From the NCBI GenBank assembly GCA_944472155.2, contig OX235279.1, forward strand, positions 64,717,543 through 64,781,542: a stretch of DNA of 64,000 bases. The letters are read 5' to 3'. The notes beneath the pieces are model-generated. The model had not been told where the DNA came from and ran no database searches. It worked only from the letters and a program-made list of their open reading frames with translations. The number at the start of each line of letters is the position of its first letter. The stretch's first letter is position 1. Shown piece after piece: positions 45,823 through 59,642 of the stretch. A program made the translations under genes and the position numbers. Source of the stretch: Trichobilharzia szidati. Lineage: Eukaryota > Platyhelminthes > Trematoda > Strigeidida > Schistosomatidae.

Positions 45823-46713
45823 TCTAACCTTTGACTACTGAATTAGTAATTTTCGTTATACACCATCCTCACAAAATATGGGTACTTACAATTAATGCTA
45901 ACAAATTCATCACGAGAACAAGAATGTACTGCTTATTGATGACAATATAACTCAGAGGTGGATGTCTCTTCTAAATGAACTACTCAATAAAACACATGGC
46001 CCTAATCTCCCAAACTCTGCAGCTCACAACTTTCGATAAAGTTAGTAGTCACTGTTAACAAGTAGAATGTCCATTTGAGGTATAGGTATTGCATTAATTA
46101 GTGATTTAACACAGAATACAAAATCAAAGATACTGGGAACCACTTTCTTCAGCAACGAATCCCATGAGGTCACCAAAATTACCGAATGGCTAAAAAAAGA
46201 AAACAAGAGAATACATGATGTATACACGAATATCACTATTAATATACTAATTAAAGGGTTAGCACGATGGGAATTAATAGAAGTTTATATCAATTTGCGA
46301 TTAAATCAGTCACTATTTTTGACACAAGTGGATGTTTAGCCAAAGTAATAAAAAGACGTAATTTGTCTGAATCGTGTAGTGTTGTATTTGCGCAACACAT
46401 TTTGGACAATCTGGTCACACGTGGACTTGTCATAGGAATACACATGAAATTAATAGAGTTAAGAGGTTAGAAAATAAATTTAGGTGGAATTAAAATCACA
46501 CATTGAAGGTCAAAATAAAGATGAAGATCACTAAACCAAGTAACAGAGGTATTAGTGCATCTACCCTGACTAGTATCAAAATGAAGTTTGCCAAAGAAGG
46601 TCGCGTATGATGACGAATAGTTTTGGAACTCACAAAGGTGGTTTAAACTTTCTAGTCACGCTTGGGCTTCCACAAACTTTATGATACAATCCAAGCACGT
46701 TTTACAGATAGGT

Positions 46714-46923
46714 TTAAAAAGTGCAAACGTCAATTTTATGTCCTGTCTCTATAATATGTTTCGCAACAGAGGAGCTAGGGCTCCTGTTCTCACCACTAAT
46801 AGCTTCTGAAGATTTTGTTTGCTTCTGGAGGCATTCAGGAATATGATGCGTAGTCCTTACTTGCAGACATCGATGAGTCCTCCCTAAATGGATATAGCAA
46901 CCGCTTCTAAACCTTACGTCCAT
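46714..46923 (-). pseudogene. PLE GIY-YIG fragment (right copy)
   Basis: Counterpart of 36192-36401 in the second unit of the tandem duplication. Confidence 0.7.
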
Positions 46924-49671
46924 AGCTTTAATATATGTCGGACATTACTTCTACGCGATTAAAAAATAAATTCTGCGAATTGACTTTGAACAAACGCAAT
47001 TAATATTGTCCTAGGACAATAACAAAAAGCGGAAGTTTATGAAACCAAACTCAATAATAAGATAAAATGACATACACCTCAGATGTTCTTACGTACCTAA
47101 TCGCGACGTTGGTATTAAAATCCACCAAATTACTAGAATGTTGCAGTGTGCATTTAAATCAGTTGAAAATTTTGGGAGAAAACAGTGAATCTTGTACGTG
47201 ATCGTAAAACATAGTGCAGTTTCTGCCCAGTCGTGAACATTAATCTTCGCTTTTATCTATGCATTCCATTGAATTTCAGCGATCAAAACGCCACACCAAA
47301 GTGCAGAAGCATGCACGAATTTAATATCAACCATATTCTTCGGTTCCTGCAACAGAAATAGGTACTGCACAACAGCTGATAGGGAAATTTACGATCGAGT
47401 ACAGGTTTCCGCCAAGCTGCAAAGAAATTTATCGAAGGACAGTCGTCGAAATGTACGTGAAGCTAACTCGGTATGCCAAACAATCATTGCATGAACCATA
47501 TATTTAAGCGACCTGCCACACAAGTAATACGTAAATGCTCAAGAACAGTATCGAAAAACAATTTTAATATAAATTCATCTAACAAGAGCAAAATAAGCAC
47601 CAAAACCAAGTCAACTGCGTTCGCCTGGACGACTAGCCCCAACTCGAATCAACTAAACCGCGAAAATGCCGCCAAGGTAAAGCTGGAGGCGCCACTTCAA
47701 ATAGAGGATGTACCATATAATCGCCCTCCACACATGGTTTTATATTCACACCATGTGCATAAATAGACTTCATATGTTTTCCAGTATTAGAGGGTTATAA
47801 GTAAATTCCAGGACAACCTCTGAAAAATCCATATTATTGAGGCGTCTTTCTCCTCTTAAGATTACTTGCAGATCAACTTCACACCAAACTTTTACATTAA
47901 ATGAAGTATTACAAATGTGTAACTTATAAATTGATCCACAATCTCAGTAATGTCTAGTGAACAGAGTTTTATGAATCCTACAGAAATAACATTCTCACAT
48001 TTAGGAAACTATAGACATCAAATATAAGCTGAACATGACTCAACTCTAAACAGCTATGCATAGTGTTAACAACATAGAGAAACACTTAAAATATTGGTAG
48101 AAACGCAGACCTGTTGTGTTGATGAGGATAGCAATTCCATATAATACAACCTAGGCATTCAATCGTGACACTACATCTGAACTGCTTTAAGTAAATGGAA
48201 ATTTCAGCAGAAATTCGTCTCCACTATTGGTGGGCAAAACTTTTGCAGCACTAAGTTTACGGTGTCAGTGGGAATGGTTAATTCAGACTCAGATTACAAG
48301 GAAAGAAGGCTCTTGTTGCCTATGTTAATCCTTGCGATATATTTCTCTGCAAAGATCCAGTTTATTTTTGAAAGCATTCACCGATGGAGTTGTTACTACT
48401 GAATCGTAACACACAATAGACTGATAACAACAGAGCTAACTAGATTCAGTACCCATAATGAACACAGTCCATGTGTATATTCATAACACATACTGAAATA
48501 GTGCATTTAGTGAAACAGTAAGGAAATTTAAATGAGTGATTGCCTTATCCACTGCACTTCACTTGCAATAATCATAACAACCGCCTACGTTTGTTAGCCA
48601 AGCAGCCAACTAAGCAGACAATGGCACAGTTTTAATACAGTTGAGATATTTTTATACACTGAGTTCACATAATTCATATAAGGCTACACCAAACAGCTCA
48701 AATATACATGAAATACACTTAGAAATAGCCTCTCAACTTACGATAATTCCTGTCCAAACACACATACTGCGAAAGGCACACATACGTGAAAACTTCTGTT
48801 CCTACAAAAGGTTCTCTTAGTATTTACAAGTGATCTCCATGAACTGACAGCTTTCGTTTGTCAAATAGTACCGTTTTTCACACAAAAATATGCTGCATTT
48901 ATATCCTGAGACGTGAAACTTTCACTGAATTATACTATGCCGAAAGGTGTAGCTTCTACACAAAGTAGACTATTTGTGTGGATGACACCACCATCCAACT
49001 ATCCCATCTTGCCCATCACAGCTATATTTTGACACAGTCCTCCTGAAACGCTAATCATTGCAACCAATATGTCAAGTGTGTCGCAGTCAGATGACATGAC
49101 GCGGGCAACAACATGACTTGTCAGAAAATGAGAATTTCTGTCAACCCTGAAAATATATAACGAAAATTCATTATAGCTTACCAACAAAAAAATTTACTGA
49201 GCGAAATTTCAGCCAACATGCAGGATAAGTCCAGCCTTCGTGTTTCACTGAACTGTTGTACACTTCTTGTTTGAACTAATATTTTGTTAACTGAGAGTTA
49301 ATTTCGGGCTCAGCTGTCGTATTTTTTGGTGTTTGGGTCCTAGATAACCTAATATTTGAAGGTCTGTATCAATTTTATCCGGTACATTTCGTTTAATAGA
49401 ACAATAATCGTGAAGCTTTTCAACGTTCCTTTATGAATATAACCATATTTGTAACCGTTTCGTTTTGGACTTGCTCGAGTTTATTTGGGACAGCTTATTT
49501 TTATTGTGGTTTGACCGAAGACTAAGAGTCATTATCCTCAAAGGCTTTCCGAGTGCCGCCTATAGCAACTGGGTTTTCAACGAACAAGAGAGCGACTGTG
49601 CGTTGTGCTATGATTGTATATCTCCACACTCTCTTCAAATCATCCCTGAATAATAATAACAATATATTCTC

Positions 49672-50302
49672 ATTTTTGTAAATGGGAGACGCCAGTTTAC
49701 AGGCATCATCAATATGATAAATTACATATACGATTAGTAAGCATATTTAGTAATGTTAGTATAATAAGTTACATATTTATTCCTACCTGTGTAGGACACA
49801 CCATTGTACAGGCATGGATAAGTATTATTTAAATTGCACAAATTTGGTTTACGGTTAAATTACATGGTTGCTGTCGTTTTTGGCTTTGGCTTGTGGAACA
49901 ACATGATAACTAGTCATTCAATGGAGCACATCAAGAAGTACAGAAATATTGTCTTCGCATTAACAAAAAAACCCAAGTATGTTTTGGATGGATTACAAAT
50001 ACTTGGGAAAAAATAAAGCCTGAAGTCATTTCCCTCATATAACAATGAAATGCATCTTATAATAATATATTCTCACTTTATGCACATGGGGGACTCCAGT
50101 CAACAGACGTCATCAACATGATAATAATGTGTACATGGAGTAAGCATGTTTGCAATTTTTCACTGACACAAGATATATATACAAGGGAAGGTAATGGAAT
50201 AATGACAGTATGCACACTTTGCATAAGTTGAAACAATTTATATGATAAGGTCCTGGGCACCATTATTGTTTGAGTTTGTCGAAAATGCGCGTAACAACTG
50301 AG
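49672..50302 (+). repeat. Stem-loop repeat copies (right unit)
   Basis: Tandem-duplicate counterpart of 39150-39780. Confidence 0.65.
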
Positions 50303-50961
50303 TGTTGCATTACATTTGGTCCATATGGTGGGCTACTCACAAAAGTATAAAAATGGGTCAAAAAACCTTAGTTAGTTTACCATAAACGATGTTTTAAGCA
50401 GTATAATCTGCGAGAGGCTCACCACAGCAGTTAGTATCCAGTGAAACATGCAGAGAAGTATTGGTGATTCAGGAACCGGTGGATTTTTGATTCTTTTCTG
50501 TCTGGAACCAGAATGACTGAGAACCAAGTGTGAGCTATTTAGCTGGGGCGGTGTTAAGAGAGGCCCGGCTATCAGCTTAGGTGGGGCACGCTAAATGGTC
50601 ACCAAGTGGTGTGACCAGAGGTTATGACTAACTGGATAGATCGCCACAAAAAATCGTGTCGATCCTATTTGAAGCCGATTGTAAACGAGCTTGAAGTCGA
50701 TCAAGCAGGGTAACTAACTGGTCTCCCAGGGTAGCTTTCAGGTCATTTCAAGTGATTTGCCTTCGAAAATCCGAGTACCTAAGTTCATTACATTTATTCA
50801 TTTATCAAATCTTTATCACCTTACGAATCCAAGCCTTAAAATGTTAAGATTTGAACGGAAAAGAAGTAGAATCTGAAGAAGTCACATCAGGTCACGATAT
50901 ATAACGTTCTAAAATGAGCTAAACGCTCGCTCTTTGATGAAACTCTCGAATGCTTATGGTA

Positions 50962-51267
50962 ATAATAATATAATATATATTTATTCCTGTTTATGCAGGA
51001 ACATACCAGTTGTACAGGCATGGATAATTTATGATATAAATTACACATATTTCGATGTATGCTGAATTTACAGTTTGGTTGTTCTTTCTGACATTAGAGT
51101 CAGTCGGAACAGTCTGCTAAATAGTCCGTTTGTGTAACACATGTAGATATATAGAAATATTGTCTTCGCATTAACAAAAACCCATACATCAGATGAATGT
51201 AATACAAATATCTGGGAAAAATAAAGGTTGAAGTCAATTCTGCTATATAACTTCGTTGTGAACAGCG
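50962..51267 (+). repeat. Stem-loop repeat, second subfamily (right unit)
   Basis: Tandem-duplicate counterpart of 40440-40745. Confidence 0.6.
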
Positions 51268-53302
51268 TCCTTGAGTTAAAGTTTATTGATGTATTATGTT
51301 GAGATCAGTGATATATTTATTCCATTTTTTCAGCAGTCTAATCGTAATTTTATAAAAGGAAAGAAATTTGATCGTGGATACGAAAACTGAATTAGGTTAT
51401 GTTGGATTGTTTTACTGCATAAAATGGTATTACATGAAACGATTGTAAAAGAAGCATGCATAGTGTTCACCATATTTTGCTTGAAAAGATAATATGCCAA
51501 TGCATTGAAGGATTATTTGTGTACACCAGTGTCAACCGGTTCACCATGACTGAGCGCAAACTCCCAAGTTCCTCATGACTGATGCATGCGCTGGTAACAT
51601 GGCAGGACAGTTTTCGGTCGATTTCTTTTGGAGAATCTTCGAGGTCATGAAATTAGTCACATATGTTTTATTTATTACCGTGGAACTGTAAGCGATAAAT
51701 ACGCCGTGTTTGAAATAATAAAAATCGTTGTTGCCGTGGTTATTGCAGTCAAGTCCTACTTTTGTGTCTAACTCAATGTAAAGAAAATTTACGAGCGATA
51801 ATTCGACTATAGTGTCGTATATGGAGGCGCACTGTAGTCAAGGTAAACGACAGCGACAAAAGCAGTAACAATTTAACATGACATATATAAGGTTATGTGG
51901 CATTATATGGCCTACCCCGTTTTGAACTGTTGTCACCTTTCTTAACGGAGTATTAACACATTTCAATAAATAGGACATATATACGTGTCTGATTTCATGG
52001 AAATTCAAAAGCAAACGTTAAACTTTTAAACCTACTTCCTCCTTTGACACATTACATTGCGCAGACGTCAGCATCAGGCGACACTTCTTGATACGAGGCC
52101 AACAAATGTTACGCAGTCCAAGTGTGTTACGCCACCGATATTGTATACGTGAGAAAACATTTTTATGAACAATTTCATTTAAAAAGCATACAAAAATTCA
52201 AGTTGCCATTAAACATCCATAGCAACGGACTGCGACGCTGCAGTGGCAATATGCAATGTGGCTACTCACATTTTTAGCGGCGAGGTTATTCAACTCAGTG
52301 GTACTATAACAAAATGTCTTCAGTAGTCTCCAAAACTGGATTGGCTTTCAAATGTATCTTCCATGAGGACCAGATGCACTGTATCTGCATTAATACCAGA
52401 TTACTACATACGTATGTAACAATCGTTGATTGCAGGTTCAGTGTATCTACCTAACACGCCGTTAAAGCTCTGCCATGCTAGCCGGGTTACCAAAGAGAAG
52501 CTCAGCCAAATTATGAACAATTATCACATAAAAAGAGGGCAGAAGGCTCCCTTGGAGGAGGAAGAAGAAAGTTAGAATATTGGTGATAAACTGAAAAGGT
52601 GTAAACCCAAAAACGCCTGTGAACGGGGATTCTAATTGAACCCCACCAACATGAATTAATCCTCCAGGTGTGGATAGTAGGGAGGGTTAAATGAATTCGT
52701 GAATCCAATCAGTTCTCAGGCATTTCAACTTCAAATGCCCGGTTGTTTATCTGTGATAATGTGGGAAATTCGTGGTTTATGTGATCTTCGAAGGACAGGA
52801 GTGTGATCACCACATGGTGGTTTCACAGTATTCCCCTGAAATGTCTCCGTAGTATCATTAGTAAATTTGTCATGGAACATCGCTGTGACTTAAATTCGCC
52901 CTCGACAGTTTGTAACAGTGTCAGCGTTGCTATGAAATCAGCTAGCTTTTTGGCCAAAGCTCAGGTATGGCTTCATATAAAAGACAGCACCTATTAATAA
53001 CTTTATTTCTAGCTCAACCCTACGGGAAATGAACTCGAATTCGCCAAAGTGGTGTAACTAACTGGCTCCCCAAATCGGAAATGCACTGTCGATAATCACG
53101 CTGGCTTCATTGGGGAACTGGCGAAACCATTATCAATAACCATTACTCTTAACCTAAGTGAGGAGCCGGAATAGAACTTACAGTTGTCACAAACACTAAT
53201 GATTAGCTAATCGCCCAATGTAAGACTGAAATTAGACAAAACCTGGGACTAAAGAGAGTCATGTAGCCACACGCAAGGCTAGCTTAAACCCACAACTGTG
53301 AA

Positions 53303-54985
53303 CATATATAGTACCCTACTCCTAATAAATGAAGATGTAGCTGAAAAGTGCTTGCATGTCATTTAGAAGTCATAATAACCATCCACAAAGCTGGAGCTGA
53401 ACGGAGTCCCTTACTACCTACATACTCGCCCAGTGTATCCAAACTCATTGCCATAAATATACGATGCGACGATATCTTAGGCGTTATTCTCGCAGCATGA
53501 CAACATTAGCGGCAGAACTCAAAAATACGGGATGAGCTTGGAGATAAGCGGAGATAGAAGAGGAGAATAATGGTGGGACACAGTAACACACACGGCCACT
53601 GCACAAAAATTTGCGTCCCAAGGAAAACTAACATACGCGTTTACAGCAATGTCAGTTAACTGAGAATTGAAAATGGGGAAAATTAAGTCCGTATGTTGGC
53701 ATTTAGCCTAGTCATAATTCCTGCAGAGGCTTGTTTACTACCCAGCTTATAAAACAAACAGCTGGTTATGGATGGGATGACAGCGTGCAGAAGTGACTGG
53801 GAGGAAAAGGGTGGTGAGGCGTACAGATCCAGGAAATCCCCAGGATCAAAGCGGGTTTACTGGCTATCGTAACGCTGACAGAACTTCGACAGTCACCTTG
53901 TTATTGAATGACTATAGAAAATACTAGGCTCTTGGTCAGTAAAGTGTATAGATTTCCAACAGGCAAAACGGGGTAACAAGCGGCTGAAATAACTCACATG
54001 GTTCCATCTATGCACACCAACATTCAGCAGTGTCGATAAATACACATGAGGAGAAGGTTTGGTAGAGACCTTCTGAATACCATCATTACTGCTGGTCTCT
54101 ATGAAGCAAATAAGGATAACATACATTGGGGTTCAAATGGGAGGTCATCCAGGCAAACATCCTTCCCACGAATGACTATACGTGTATACAGAATATACAA
54201 ATTAACTCTCCAAAAAGCAACAGGGAACAAACAGTCGTGATCTCTCATGCAGTTGTCCGGAAACACTTAGTCTATCTAAAGCGGCTACGGCAAAGTCAAC
54301 TTTGCTGAGGTGCCGGTGTCTACTCTTAAGGAGTGCCATTCTCTGGAGGATCAGCCTCACCTTGATTCGGTGAAGAGTGTTATTCAACAGGCTGTCACAG
54401 ACTCTGTGATGCATGTAGCACGCCAAAGAGGAACTTACCGGGTTAAATGATGAACAGAGTCTGCCTCATTGGAAGGGTTTGGCATACCCAGCTCTGTTAA
54501 CGCAGTAGGTGTAAAAGTCCAGAGAAATGAGTGGACATTCCAGATGAAGACAAGAACCTGTACCAATTCTTGATTCTGAGATAGAACGTTTCTGAGTAAA
54601 TATGAGTGGTTAAAGGTCAAGGTGGTGAATTTATTAACAATCTAGTAACATGTGAGGCATTAATCAATATGTGCGGCACTCAACCCAATATAACGGACAC
54701 GAACCCTATAAATATTGCCTAGTAAACCTCCACACAGACTGATGTCACGTTGAATACTCTTTTCCAGATAGCTCTAAGTAAGTCAACGGAGAAGTTAGCA
54801 AAGTTCCATCACCATTTGACGAACACTATGCTAAAGATTCATGTTTAGCACTAGTTATTCTGCTTCCATTTCAGTGGGGAGGTGAAGTATGCAGAGAGAG
54901 TGAAAGTCGGCTATTTTGCCTCCTGTCTTCAGGCAGGAGACCGATTAAATTCAGGGTGATATAGGCATGTAGATCTACTACCATT
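53303..54985. other. Unassigned DNA, possibly upstream part of a decayed LINE
   Basis: Several short plus-strand pieces have LINE-like composition but none contains a diagnostic endonuclease motif. Confidence 0.35.
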
Positions 54986-55975
54986 TACGTCAAAGGTGAT
55001 GGAAAGCATGTTAGACGACAACCCTATTGAAAGTGTGAAAAGAACACTCTGAAGATGATTTGAACCCTGGAAAGGATGGGCCCCTTGCTACCAACTTGCC
55101 GTCCTTTCTATTCAATCCCACAGCATTCTGCAACCAGACACATCAGCCCCATTGAAACGGTGAAGATGAAAGACTTGGCAAAGGAATGTTTACTTGGAAA
55201 TTACTATCTTTATATATCCAAATGATGTACATCTTATCTTCAATGCACCATTTGCGCAGATCTTTGTGTTGTCATACTTCTGGACTTCATACTGTGTTCT
55301 TTGTATTCCTTTCACGATTCCCATTTATCTCCATAACGCTGTATCATTTGTCTTCTATGAAATCAAGTGTATCTCCATGCTCTTTGATGTTTTTATGCCG
55401 ACGAACGCCTCTTTATATACCACTGATAAGTCTTATCAGTGGCATTCGCCACTCCATGTTTTGTTTTCACACCTGCCAAGAGAAAGAAATCCTTTTAAAA
55501 AATTTCCAGAACAAGAATCAGCAACCCACCTTGATCCAGGATTAGAGCCTGGAGTGAGTTTAGTGAATTTTTTTACGAAGATAAGCCTAGCACGCTTTAC
55601 ATAAGGGACGTCATGCACCGTCGTCCCTTAATAGGCTATTTTAGTTTCGCTGACATTTTTAACTTCATGAATGACTTGTCAAAAAACAAGAGCTCTGTAG
55701 CATTCCCCTACGCTGATGGTGCATAGTTGTACAGGACCGGTAGAAAATTTTAGAAAATATTCACACAGTTTTGCAGGCGGATTTCATAAACTTGGAGAAT
55801 CGAGCAATACCAAACGGACTAACATTCAATATAAAGAAATATCAGACCAAGCTTACTCACACACCATTAGAACAAAAGAATTCTGAATGTTTTTGGAGAA
55901 CCAACCTTTCCCATGCAGTGATAGGGAGCTTTCTTGAGATACATCCACCAGGGAAAATGTAGGCAGTGACTAGTT
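54986..55975 (+). pseudogene. CR1/Jockey-type LINE RT remnant
   Basis: Three ordered plus-strand blocks in shifting frames: LNPGKDGPLATNLPSFLFN near 55060-55120 (the LxPxKSPGPDGLPSFLL block), IFNFMNDLSKNKSSVAFPYADGA near 55650-55725 (INDL plus the YADD box, here YADG), and DFINLENRAIPNGLTFNIKK near 55775-55850 (the LxxWSxxNGLxFNxxK block). The stretch between 55180 and 55540 does not read as RT and may be another insertion. Heavily decayed. Confidence 0.55.
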
Positions 55976-57109
55976 GCCAAGCAGGTTTGGTGACAGATTT
56001 AAAATCCCTCAAGCTGGAGCACCGTCAAGACAGCGTATTTTTGTCTGGTTAATTCATGCAGCTAAACAAAACATGCTTTAATTGGGTGGATCAGAAGCCT
56101 TCATTAACGTTATCGAGAACTACTGCTGTTGTCAGCAGTAGCTGGAGAGCTGGTTAAGCACTAAATGACAAACTAAAATTTAGTGAGATTAAAATTAAAA
56201 GACAAAGTGGAATATTGAAGATTCACTGCAGACTCAACAAGATATTAGCATAGCGAAGTTAATTGAACAGCAATTAGACCATCAGGTTCACAGTTGGTGA
56301 TATAAATACACTGAAAACCACTCTACAAATAAACATCGGTGTAATATAAGTCGATGTTCCTGATCATATAGCTCTGGTATTCTGCCACCCATCATAGTTT
56401 GAAGCCACGACAGGGAATGTTACCCACAAGGAAAAGGATGCTAGCTCAAAAAGCCGATGTCACTGGACATTCCCTTGGTGTTTACTAGCAGTGGCAATGG
56501 GCTAGGAAGGAGGACGTGGTCCCACTGCTTTTCTATGCATGAAGATCACCATCGGCTTACGTGGCAACCAGTTTATCATTTCAGATCACCGGGAGAATAC
56601 TAGGGTACCAAGCATTAACCAAAGGTTTGCTTGCACACACTCAAGAGACAGTCTTGGACTAAGGAGTGCGAAAAATATCTTTCCTGTTTAATCTATCTAG
56701 TTAATTGTTTTTTTTCTAACTTTTCCCAACGATATCTACAAGTCTCAGAAATGCTACCACCCTTTTACAAACCACAGATTCACTATAAGATAAATAAGCA
56801 TCCTTACTCCGACTGCGTTCAGTGAAACTACAGAAGTGAAATGGGTAAGAATTTGCAAAGGACCTGTAACAGTTTCAAAACAAGAACAACGTGAGCATAC
56901 TTTTTAGCTACGAAGGGTTTTGTTGGCGCAGAGTTTGAAATCTCGTTGTAAGTCTGTCGGTCACGTTTATGTTAGCACGCTACCATAAGAATAACGGTTT
57001 TCATTCTGCTCATTTTTCTTATCCATGTCAGATAAATATTAGCTGTAGTACTGTAAAAGAAACGAAAATATAACCCTAACTTCACGTCAGTTAATATAAA
57101 AATACGCAG
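55976..57109. other. Intergenic DNA, nothing recognised
   Basis: No gene or repeat supported. The 64-codon frame at 56631-56825 has no clear motif. Confidence 0.4.
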
Positions 57110-57905
57110 TCGTATATAATTGCCCGAAGAATGGTTAATTAGTGGTTGAAATTGGCATGATTTTGGGCAAATAATAAGAATGGTAATACAATGGGCGAAT
57201 CCTGACCAAGCAATGGCAGAGTCGGAATTTTCTTTAAATAATGGTTAGAGCTGGGAAGTGATCGTAATATAATGGAAAATATTGGTTAAATCCTTTTGTA
57301 AAATATTACCTAAAATCACATGGAAAAAGCCTAAACAATTGTAATATACTGGTTAAGTGATGGTAAAAACTGTGAAGTGTTGGTTAAGTCCTGGTAACCC
57401 AAGCTCACTGTAATGCTGAATTAAATCTCACTAATTCTGAAATAATTCTAACATGCTATAGTGAGTAAATTCTGAATCTCTTCTGGAATGGACTCTTTAA
57501 TGACACAGACTAGAACTCAGCATGACTGGCACCAATCCAGCACCATGTTCTTTTTCTAAGCATTTTCAGGAGTAGATCAGAACCTACTGGGTTTGCTTAT
57601 CAGCGTTGTTCCAGCCCCTACAGGACATATTAAGCACGGACTAGCTTTACTTCAGAACGAAGAGATTTAATTCAGCACCCAGCTCTCTTTTTAAGCACAA
57701 CCAGAGTTATTTAAAAACACAGTGGGTAGATAAAATCTTGATTTACCATAAAACGGCACTATCGAAGAATAGGACAGAAGTTTAGAATTGTTGTAAGCTT
57801 GGGTAAGAATAGGAAAAGTTGTCAAATTTCACCCACTTCTTACTACTGGCCATGCCCATTATTCACTCATTTCTTACCATCTTCATCAGATTGGGCGATT
57901 GATTA
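57110..57905. repeat. TGGTTAA/TGGTAA imperfect repeat field
   Basis: Between about 57126 and 57400, TGGTTA or TGGTAA words recur about every 20-50 bases, often next to AATGGGC or GTCCTGG-type words. From about 57780 to 57900 related words appear mostly in reverse complement (TTCTTACCATC, CATTATTCACTC), giving a loose inverted arrangement around a middle of about 350 bp. No coding sequence. It may be the subterminal repeats of a decayed non-autonomous transposon, or simple degenerate satellite. Confidence 0.4.
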
Positions 57906-59636
57906 GTAGGTTGATAGGTGTTCATAAAAAATTATTCAAATAGTGGTGTGAACATGGGCATTAATTTTGTTCGAAATACTACCACAAACAAAAACTTATC
58001 GTGTGTAAACCACTGAAATATAATTATAATTTATATGTTCATACCTGCTTAAACCTGTTTCTGCCATATTATCAATAATCACAGCTCCCAGTTTTAATTT
58101 CGAGTGCCAGCAAGTTGTTATTACTGTTAGACGAAGTGATTTCTAATTGGTTATTGTAAATTATCCGCTTCCAGCTTCATTTGCTCTACTATTTCTCAAT
58201 TCAACCTGTGTTAAATTTGGGTTTAGTCAAAGACATATTGAGTGGTGAATATAACACTTGTTCGCCTAGAAAAGAACTTGCTAGCAAGCCTTACCAAAAG
58301 TCAGCTCACTATTATTTGTAAGATTTAATGACATCTTTTTGCGTTTGGATTTTAAAAATGAATTCATTGGTGTCCTATACACTACCGCCTATTCGCCATA
58401 TGTTCAGACCAGCACTTAGCTGAGTTGATAAGCTAGAAAGTGACTAAGGTTAATGCTAAGGAAATCAGCCTGTGGGTTTCTGGGGTCGAGGGTCTTAATG
58501 TCACCCAAAAATCGACTTGAGCTTTTTAGGACTTAAAAGTGTCCGAAAGATAAACATCCAGTACTCTCCAAGACTTGGTATTTGCTTCTGTGAAACATAT
58601 GTGTACATATGCATAGTGGAAAAGTTCCAAAAATTATGAACATTTACGTAGTACTTCCTACAGATTTGCTTTTGCTCTTGAGTTTTTCATTTAAGAACCT
58701 TAATTAATCTAAGATACGTAAGTTGTGATCAAAAATATTACCACTTATATGTATGTATCTAGTCGACGAAGATATCTTGAATGTTCTACTTAGCAAAATG
58801 GAGTGATTTTCCACTTACGGCGTAAATGCTGCTTTACTAAATCGGCTCAAACTAGAAAAATGATTATAATTCTTAGTATGTTCAAAGAAAGACATAAGAA
58901 TTTAATTCCATAGACTTTATAGTAAATGCTCGATATAATAAGCATGACAGACATTTTTGCGTTGCTCCACAAAGTGCAAATAACTGTGTGCAATCGGTTC
59001 TGGTACCTAGTTGTAAATTTTCACTCTCTGTGACCCCCTACATTTGTGTTCTGTTTGCCCTCTCATCCACTTCAGCCTGGGTGACTGGGTAGTATCACAA
59101 ACCCTCACACAGGGTAGTTCGTGTGGCAGGTTGCATTAAAAATCTGTTTTAGGTAGCTTATGTGATGAGGGAGACTGCATGCACTTAAAGTTTACTGTCT
59201 ATCCTTTCAAAATCCTGTTGTTCTATGATGATTGTTCGCTGCTGTATTTATTTTTAACAATGAAATAGTGATTGAATTCCTGGTAACAGCTTACCAACAG
59301 AGTATAAAGAGAGTCAGACTTAAAATAAATTCCCTCAATCTAGTGTTTTACTGATATGTCCACATCTGCATCGCGTTTTTCACCTACTAGCCATGTTTTT
59401 AAAGTCATCATCTACTTTATATTCCTAAATGTTTGATAATTTATAACGCGTAAAGAAATTTCTTTACGATGGAGTTTTAGTGTACCCTTAATTCTCTAGA
59501 GTTACAAACTAAATATCCATCTTTCTACCTTTTTTATCCATTAGGTTTCTGGTGGTTTCTCGAAGCAAAATCCATCATACTGCTATACCTATTTTCCAAA
59601 TTTGTAATACTACTCCCTCGCGTTTCTGTTTCTCAG
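57906..59636. other. Upstream region of PRMT7
   Basis: No other gene recognised. It contains a perfect 20-bp palindrome at 59449-59468 and ends in a pyrimidine-rich tract with AG at 59635-59636, a good 3' splice site just before the PRMT7 start codon. Confidence 0.5.
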
Positions 59637-59642
59637 CTGGTG
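59635..59642 (+). promoter_or_regulatory. 3' splice site directly before the PRMT7 ATG
   Basis: A pyrimidine-rich tract (CCCTCGCGTTTCTGTTTCTC) ends in AG at 59635-59636, leaving six bases (CTGGTG) before the ATG. It could join a 5' untranslated exon or serve as a spliced-leader trans-splice acceptor, which is common in schistosomes. The choice cannot be made from sequence alone. Confidence 0.6.

Larger units (their letters stand above)
42781..53302 (+). repeat. Tandem duplication, right copy (10,522 bp)
   Basis: Direct repeat of 32259-42780 in head-to-tail order. It ends at about 53300, where the sequence following caactgtg becomes aacatatata. There is little or no microhomology at the junction apart from one or two G residues. 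Confidence 0.95.

Noticed and set aside
32594..53000. Pairs of identical short open frames spaced 10,522 bp apart, which could look like conserved gene families
   Set aside because: They are identical only because the whole block is duplicated. None except the PLE and RT scraps has a recognisable motif.
55186..55604. Two overlapping plus-strand frames of 119 and 136 codons
   Set aside because: Both overlap the same DNA in different frames, are hydrophobic/Cys-rich without motif, and sit within a decayed LINE.
59640..59642. GTG as start codon of the PRMT7 exon
   Set aside because: The ATG three bases later is a normal eukaryotic start and gives the expected N-terminal length.
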